A DNA stretch of 64,000 nt from Colius striatus (Eukaryota; Chordata; Aves; Coliiformes; Coliidae), in assembly GCF_028858725.1 (NCBI RefSeq), contig NC_084766.1, positions 20,872,501 through 20,936,500 of the forward strand. Reading direction: 5' to 3'. How positions within the stretch are numbered: the stretch's first letter is position 1; each line of letters opens with the position of its first letter. Below the pieces are notes generated by a model. That model was not told the origin of the DNA, searched no databases, and saw only the letters and a list, made by a program, of their open reading frames with translations. Both the position numbers and the translations under genes were made by a program. This document shows, one piece after another, positions 58,340 to 64,000 of the stretch.

Positions 58340-59378
58340 ATGGTGAGCACTCATCTAAGGACTAAAGCCAAGGCTCAGGTGGAAAAAACCCAAGTGAAAG
58401 TCAATGCATCCACTCAGAGCTGGTTAGTAGAGAAGCTTCAGTCCAGGTGGAATGCAGGGAGTGTTTAGACTGCTCAGGGACCTATGCTTCTGTGGCAACA
58501 ATGTGTCATAGGTGTTCTCAAGTTCAGGACCTGCAGCGCCTGGTGAAAGAGCTGCAGGAAACTGTGAGTAGGCTCTGCAGTATTAGAGGGGAAGAAGTGG
58601 AGAAAGACGGAGGCTTGTGCAATCAGGTGCAAGCCTCCAGTGAATCCAACAAGCCATGGACCCTGGTTACCAAAAAAAGGACAAAGGCTTGTCTTCAAAG
58701 CCCTCCTTCCAGAGTGCCCACTACAAATAAGTATGAGGCACTGGCCACAAGGGACTTCGATGAGCAAGTTCCAAAAGGGGAAAACCCATCAAACAATCCA
58801 TCAAACAATCCACCAAACAACCCACCAGCTGCTCCACCTGCAGTAGGTAATAGACATCGTAGGAAGAGGCAACGGGTGCTTGTTGTGGGTGACTGGCTGC
58901 TAAGGGGCACTGAGAGACCATCTGTGGAGCAGGTAGGGAGTCAAGAGAGGTGTGCTGCCTGCCTGGAGCCAAGATCAGGGATGTGGCCGAGACAGTGCCA
59001 CAGCTCGTCAGGGATGCAGGCTACTACCCGTTACTTGTGTTCCATGTAGGTATGAATGATGTCCTGAGGTATGACATCTCCAAGATCCAGACGGATTTTA
59101 AAACCTTGGGGGAGCAGATAAAAGGTAGAGGGGCTCAGGTTATTTTCTCCTCTATCCTGTTCACTAGAGATAAAGGAGGAGTTTGCAATGGAAAAGTCAG
59201 CCAAGTGAACTCCTGGCTGACAGGCTGGTGCCAGCAGGAAGGCTTTGGGTACTTTGACAATGGATCCTTCCTTGGGGACTACAGCTTGATAGGACAGGAT
59301 GGGATTCATCTCTCCTGTAAGGGCACTGGAATATTTGGAAGTAGACTAGCAAATTTAATAAAGAGGTCTTTAAACTAA
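58340..59378 (+). pseudogene. CR1 ORF1 remnant: Cys-rich motif, coiled coil, SGNH/esterase-like domain
   Basis: The ATG at 58340 opens a frame that shifts near 58445. The next frame gives a Cys-rich motif (CRECLDC...MCHRC), a leucine heptad segment (LQRLVKELQETVSRL) and WTLVTKKRT. Then comes an SGNH-hydrolase-like domain of the kind known in CR1-type ORF1 proteins: block I VLVVGDWLLRGTE, a second frameshift near 58945, block III VGMNDVLRYD and block V DGIHL, ending LIKRSLN-stop at 59378. In block I the nucleophile position of GDS is tryptophan, so the esterase would be inactive even with frame intact. Function in the active element is presumably RNA binding and assembly at membranes. Confidence 0.85.
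58786..58821 (+). repeat. 12-bp tandem repeat, three copies, inside CR1 ORF1
   Basis: CCATCAAACAAT occurs twice exactly, followed by CCACCAAACAAC and a partial fourth unit. It encodes a Pro-Ser-Asn-Asn repeat between the Cys-rich/coiled-coil part and the esterase-like part of ORF1. Confidence 0.9.
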
Positions 59379-59383
59379 GGGAC

Positions 59384-61969
59384 TTGTGGGATGGGGGGAG
59401 AAGCAAAATAGAACAAGCTGTCCCTTCTAGCTGGGATAAAGGGCAGGACAGGGAATGCAATGATAAGTGCCCTTCATCTGCACACTGGGCTGAAATACAG
59501 AAGGCTGACCACCCTGAGAAAGAGCCAAACTGGGGAGGAACCTTCTGCACCCATCCAGTGAAACCTGTGTGTTTGAGTAAGCCCCTGCGCTGCCTCTACA
59601 CCAATGCACACAGCCTGGGGAATAAGCAGCAGGAACTGGAGATGTGGGTGCGGATGCGGGGCTACGACCTCACTGCGGTCACAGAGACGTGGTGGGACAG
59701 CTGCCATGACTGGAGCACAGCCATGGAGGGTTATGTATTGTTCAGGAAAGACAGACTGACAAGGCGTGGAGGTGGAGCTGCTCTCTATGTGAGGGAGCAA
59801 TTAATGTGTACTGAACTGTGCCTGGGTGGGGATGAGGGGTAGAGTGCTTATGGGTAAAAATTAATGGGCAGGGCAAGGCAGGTGATATTGTTGTAGGAGT
59901 TTGCTACAGGCCACTTGATCAGGAGGAGGATGTGGATGAGGCCTTCTACAGACAGCTGAGAGCTGCCTCATGATCACAGTCCCTGGTCCTCATGGGGGAC
60001 TTCAACCACCCTGATATTTGCTGGGATAGCCACAGAGCCAAGCACACGCAGACCAGGAGGTTCCTACAGATTGTTGAAAACAACTTTCTGTCTTAGATGA
60101 TTGAGGAACCAATGAGGAGGGGTGTGCTGCTGGACCTGGTACTGACAAATAAGGAGGGCCTGGTTGGGGATGTGAAGGTTGGAGGCAACCTCAGCTGCAG
60201 TGACCATGAGATGGTAGAGTTCAAGATCCTGTGTGGAAGGAGCAGGACACAAAGCAGGACCATGACCCTGGATTCCAGGTGAGCCGACTTTGGGCTCTTC
60301 AAAGATCTACTTGGACGGATCTCATGGGATATGATTCTAGAAGACAGAAGTGCCCAAGAGAGCTGGTCAGTCTTCAAGCTCCACTTCCTCCAAGCCCAGG
60401 ATCACTATCCCAATACACAAGAAAGGAGGAAAAGGAGGTAGGAGGCCTCCATGGATGAGCAAGGATCTGCTGGGACAACTCAGGCAGAAAGCAGCCATCT
60501 ATGAGAGGTGGAAACAGGGGCTGGTTTCTTGGGAAGAGTATAGGAACATTGCCAGGGCATGCAGCGGTGCAGCTAGGAAGGCTAGAGCCCTTCTAGAATT
60601 AAATTTAGCCAGGGATGTTAAGGACAGAAATAAGGCATTTTTCAAGTCCATCAGCAGCAGAAGGATGATGAGGGGGAATGTGGGCCCACTGCTCAATGCT
60701 GAGGGTGCCCTGGTGTCTGAGGATGCAGAGAAGGCTGAAGTACTGAATGCCTTCTTTGCTTCAGTCTTTACGGCCAAGGCCGGCCCTCAGGAAGCCCAAT
60801 CCAGCAAGGATAACAGGAGGGCCTGGACAGCAGAGGACTTGCCCTGGGTGGAAGAGGAAGAGGTTAAAGACCTGTTGGCCAAGCTTAAGGCTCATAAGTC
60901 AATGGGTCCTGATGGGATGCATCCTAGAGTGCTAAGGGAGCTGGCTGATGTGATTACTAAGCCTCTCTCCATCATTTTTGAACAACCATGGAGGACAGGT
61001 GAAGTGCCTGAGGACTGGAGAAAGGCCAACGTCACACCAGTCTTCAAAAAGGGCAGGAAGGATGACCCAGGAAACTACAGGCCGGTCAGCCTCACCTCCA
61101 TCCCTGGAGGGGTTCAACATCTTCATCAGTGACCTGGATGAGGGGACAGAGTGTACTCTCAGCAAGTTGGCTGATGACACCAAACTGGGAGGACTGGCTG
61201 ATTCCCCAGAGGCTGTGCTGCCATTCAGCAGGATCTCGACCGGTTTGAGAGTTGGGCAGTGAGGAACGTCATGAGGTTCTACAAGGACAAGTGCAGAGTT
61301 CTGCACCTGGGAAGGAACAACCCCATGCACCAGTACAGGCTGGGTGTTGAACTGCTGAAGAGCAGCTCTGCAGAGAGAGATTTGGGATTCCTCATTGATA
61401 ATAAACTAACCATGAGCCAGCAATGTGTCCTTGTGGCCAAGAAGGCCAATGGCATCCTGCGATGCATCAAGAAGAGTGTGGCCAGCAGGTTGAGGGAGGT
61501 TCTTCTCCCCCTCTACTCTGCCCTGGTGAGGCCTCATCTGGAGTCCTGTGTCCAGTTCTGGGCTCCTCAGCTCAAGAGGGACAGGGAAGTGCTGGAGAGA
61601 GTCCAGCACAGGGCTACCAAGATTATCAGGGGACTGGAGCATCTTTCATATGAGGAAAGGCTGCGGGAACTGGGGCTGTTTAGTCTGGAGAAGAGGAGAC
61701 CGAGGGGAGATCTTATTAACATTTATAAATATCTAAAGGGTGGGTATCAGGAGGTTGGGACATCCCTTTTTTCTATAGTAGCTAGCAACAGGACAAGGGG
61801 TAATGGGATGAAGCTGGAACACAAAAAGTTCCACTTAAATATAAGAAAAAACTATTTCACTGTGAGGGTGAGGGAGCCCTGGCACAGGCTGCCCAGAGGG
61901 GTTGCGGAGGCTCCTTCCTTGGAGGTTTTGAAGACCTGTCTGGACATGTCCCTATGCGATCTGATCTAG
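59384..61969 (+). pseudogene. CR1 ORF2 remnant: endonuclease and partly deleted reverse transcriptase
   Basis: Endonuclease (APE-like) signatures are in order: LRCLYTNAHSLGNK, the catalytic-Glu block TETWWDS, GDFNHPDICW, LLDLVLTNKEGLVGDV and CSDHEMVEF. Stops lie at 59840-59842, 59971-59973, 60094-60096 and 60280-60282, with frame changes between them. RT begins KSMGPDGMHPRVLREL, then [19 protein letters not shown] and NYRPVSLTS. At about 61107 it jumps directly to [11 protein letters not shown]. The catalytic block is LADDTKLGG (family usually FADD). The C-terminal part ([53 protein letters not shown]) is intact to the TAG at 61967-61969. Confidence 0.9.
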
Positions 61970-62055
61970 GTGAACCTGCTTCTGCAGAGGGGTTGGACTA
62001 GATAATCTCTAAAGGTCCCTTCCAACCCCTAACGTTCTATGATTCTGTGATTCCA
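61970..62055 (+). repeat. CR1 3' UTR and terminal ATTCTATG-type repeat
   Basis: After the ORF2 stop comes the conserved GGTTGGACTAGATAATCTC and AAAGGTCCCTTCCAACCCC, ending TTCTATGATTCTGTGATTCC. CR1 ends in 8-bp ATTCTATG-like units rather than poly(A), and the reverse transcriptase is thought to recognise this hairpin and tail. Confidence 0.9.
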
Positions 62056-64000
62056 GACTTTTCAGGGATATGTATCAGTGAAAAAAATCTATAAATGAAC
62101 ATTAAAATTCTCTTGGTCAAGAGATGAATTTTTACTTTGTGTAAATTGGAGCATAATTTTACTCTGAAAAGAGAATTAAAAAGAATTGTTGAAAGATGTG
62201 CTCCAGCCATAGTTTTCCAGTTTTATGAGATAAAACTTATGGTAATATTTTTCATCACAAAAAAGAGATCCATTCTCAGCAACAGTAGGACAGAGTAAGA
62301 TTGTTGTATTAGAGTTCTGATTACTTGTTTTACTAATGTCAGTCTTAGTCGACAAGATTCCATCACAATGAACAGCTTCTGTGGAAGATGAGTGATGGAG
62401 CAGAATGACTTCACGTCTCTGCTTTCAAACACAGGACAAGCAAGCCCACTGTGGATGTTTCTGAGCAGCTGTAGTGTGCTCCTACAGAGAAAGTCTTGAT
62501 TTGTCATACTTGTGATTCAAGATATTTCATCTCATAATCTTCTGTGGGTGTTTTATGAGATGTGGGTTTCTGCTGATTTAGTGAGCAAGATTAGCTGGTG
62601 ATGAGGCCCCACAGGTGGTATAAGAAAACAGAGGGGTACAGATAGAGTGCAGGGGAAGGCATCTAAACTGTCTCATCTTGTCTATCAGTACTGAGTGCTG
62701 CTTCTGAATTCAGACTGAAGTTTTACAGACTGTTACAGTCAGAGACCAAATTGATCTACTCTGGTGAGGGAGGAAATGGCATGAAATGACAGGAGGATGA
62801 CAAAGCTAGAGGGGAGAAGGAACGTGGGGGTTACCCTGTACTAATGTTTTCTGTGAAAACCAGTACTCCCCTCTGCAATGTTACCAGTCCTTTCTTGGCA
62901 TGCACCCAGTGTGTTGAAGACAGTAGAAAAAACATTGCCCTTGAAAGCTGTTATATTGTCTGCCTATCACCTGTGCTCTCTCTTTTTGCCAGGGTGAGCT
63001 TAATTTTCATCCCTGGGTTAATTTTTTGGTTGCATGCCTCTAGATACCTGAGTTGACTCTTGCTAGAATTTCAGTAACAGTTTAATGTAAAAAAGGCAAG
63101 AAAATATTTTACTCTTAATTTCTTGATGCTGAATCACTAGTCGTGCCCTTGGTGTCTGAAGGGTTAAGGGAAGAGGGCTGGAATTATGGACAAGAATTAT
63201 AACTGTATGCTAAAGAGGTGCTTAGTGCTGAAACTGTTAATCAAGTTAATGTTTCTGAACATGTAATGTACTCCTGGATTACTTTGAACAGCTAATACCC
63301 TATAACATTGTTTCTGAGGTGGATGTAAACAACAACATGTGTCCTCCAGGAAAGCACTGATATATTGGCGAGTCTATGGGAACACTATATGCATGGAAAA
63401 GTAACTATCAACAAGTGACAACTGTAGATTTGTGGAAAAGGATATCTCTAAAGGCGGTTTATTGTGAAAGCATACCATTTGTACTGCCCTTCATAACTCT
63501 GTTCTGGGAAAAAGTCTCCGTGAATTCTTAAACTTGTGGCTTACTCAGTTACAGCAGAATGCTAAAATCTGAGAATATACAATTTAAGCTTTTGTACCCC
63601 TCAGACTCCCTGTGGAGTTAATCTGCACAGTTCAGTGGGAACAGCAAGCAGTCAGCTGCTGATAGTCTCTGAATATTTATCAGTGCTAAAGGCACATTCT
63701 TGTCACTAGAATAATCTAGTGTTCAGCAAACCCTTTTAGGGATCTTAGACAAGTTAGGTTGTGTGTAGCACATCAATGTCCCCTTCTTTTATTTATACTG
63801 GAGTAAATCCAGAGCTATCTCCCGAACTACCTTTTACAGCCATTGCACTGAACTCTAAAAAGAAAAATATTTCATTGAAGTGCAGTTTTTGCTTTAATTG
63901 AAGTGTATTGAAAGTGTAAACAAGGCAAGGAAGCTGTTGCTGACACTGCCTGATAACACTCGACTGAGTGGTGGCTCTATTACAGATTTGGGGATGCAAT
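62056..64000. other. Intergenic DNA, nothing identified
   Basis: No gene, RNA or repeat family recognised. The open frames are below 100 codons and unsupported. Confidence 0.5.

Larger units (their letters stand above)
58088..62055 (+). mobile_element. Near-full-length CR1 LINE retrotransposon, inactivated
   Basis: This is a plus-strand CR1 with GC-rich 5' UTR (58088-58339), ORF1 (58340-59378), ORF2 (about 59384-61969) and the family 3' end. A full-length CR1 is about 4.5 kb; this copy is about 3.97 kb because part of the reverse transcriptase is deleted. Both ORFs carry frameshifts, and ORF2 also carries stop codons, so it cannot move by itself. It is far more complete than the other copies in the window; most avian CR1 insertions are strongly 5'-truncated. 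The 5' boundary is approximate and I could not identify a target-site duplication, which CR1 usually lacks. Confidence 0.93.

Noticed and set aside
58474..61642. Many minus-strand open frames opposite the CR1 element
   Set aside because: They are shadows of the CR1 ORF1 and ORF2 coding sequence.
1..64000. tRNA, rRNA, CRISPR arrays, operons or a new multi-gene system
   Set aside because: Reading both strands by eye showed no such structure; the window is one vertebrate gene plus retroelements and intergenic DNA. A tRNAscan or Rfam search could still find a small RNA I missed.

Overview
This window is vertebrate, almost certainly avian, nuclear DNA. The evidence is an AT-rich background with one CpG-island promoter, a GT-AG intron-exon gene, several CR1 LINE copies (most are 5'-truncated and end in the ATTCTATG-type tail), and fragments resembling avian ERVL-type LTRs. 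The species cannot be named from the sequence.

The only functional gene I can support is KIF20B (MPHOSPH1/MPP1), a plus-strand kinesin-6 family motor. It runs from a CpG island (about 9300-9960) to a poly(A) signal at 46351. I traced a noncoding first exon and 30 coding exons whose splice phases all join. They give 1723 codons plus stop: an N-terminal motor with P-loop, switch I and switch II, a long coiled-coil stalk, and a conserved C-terminal tail with a TP phosphosite-like motif and a basic end. The promoter carries a ZNF143/SBS-like motif, an inverted CCAAT box and a CHR-type TTTGAA element. This fits a gene expressed in G2/M.

Region by region: 1-9300 is intergenic with one CR1 relic, a possible LTR scrap, simple repeats and a GC-richer patch at 5760-6600. 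9300-46380 is KIF20B. 46900-47490 holds a degraded, unidentified antisense coding-like block with a 31-bp palindrome. 48.3-51.1 kb has two reversed CR1 fragments. 53.2-56.7 kb has two LTR-like segments. 58.09-62.06 kb is a near-full-length plus-strand CR1 with ORF1 (zinc-finger-like plus SGNH/esterase) and ORF2 (endonuclease plus reverse transcriptase). It is inactivated by frameshifts, stops and an internal RT deletion. 62.06-64 kb holds nothing I can identify.

Most interesting within the gene: a possible intronic-polyadenylation isoform that would end the protein at about 896 residues with a new basic tail; a tandem NAGNAG acceptor adding or omitting one Val; a possible 54-bp cassette exon; and loss of about 100 residues of distal coiled coil relative to mammals. 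I found no convincing new multi-gene system. Statements about mammalian KIF20B and repeat families come from memory, not from a search.
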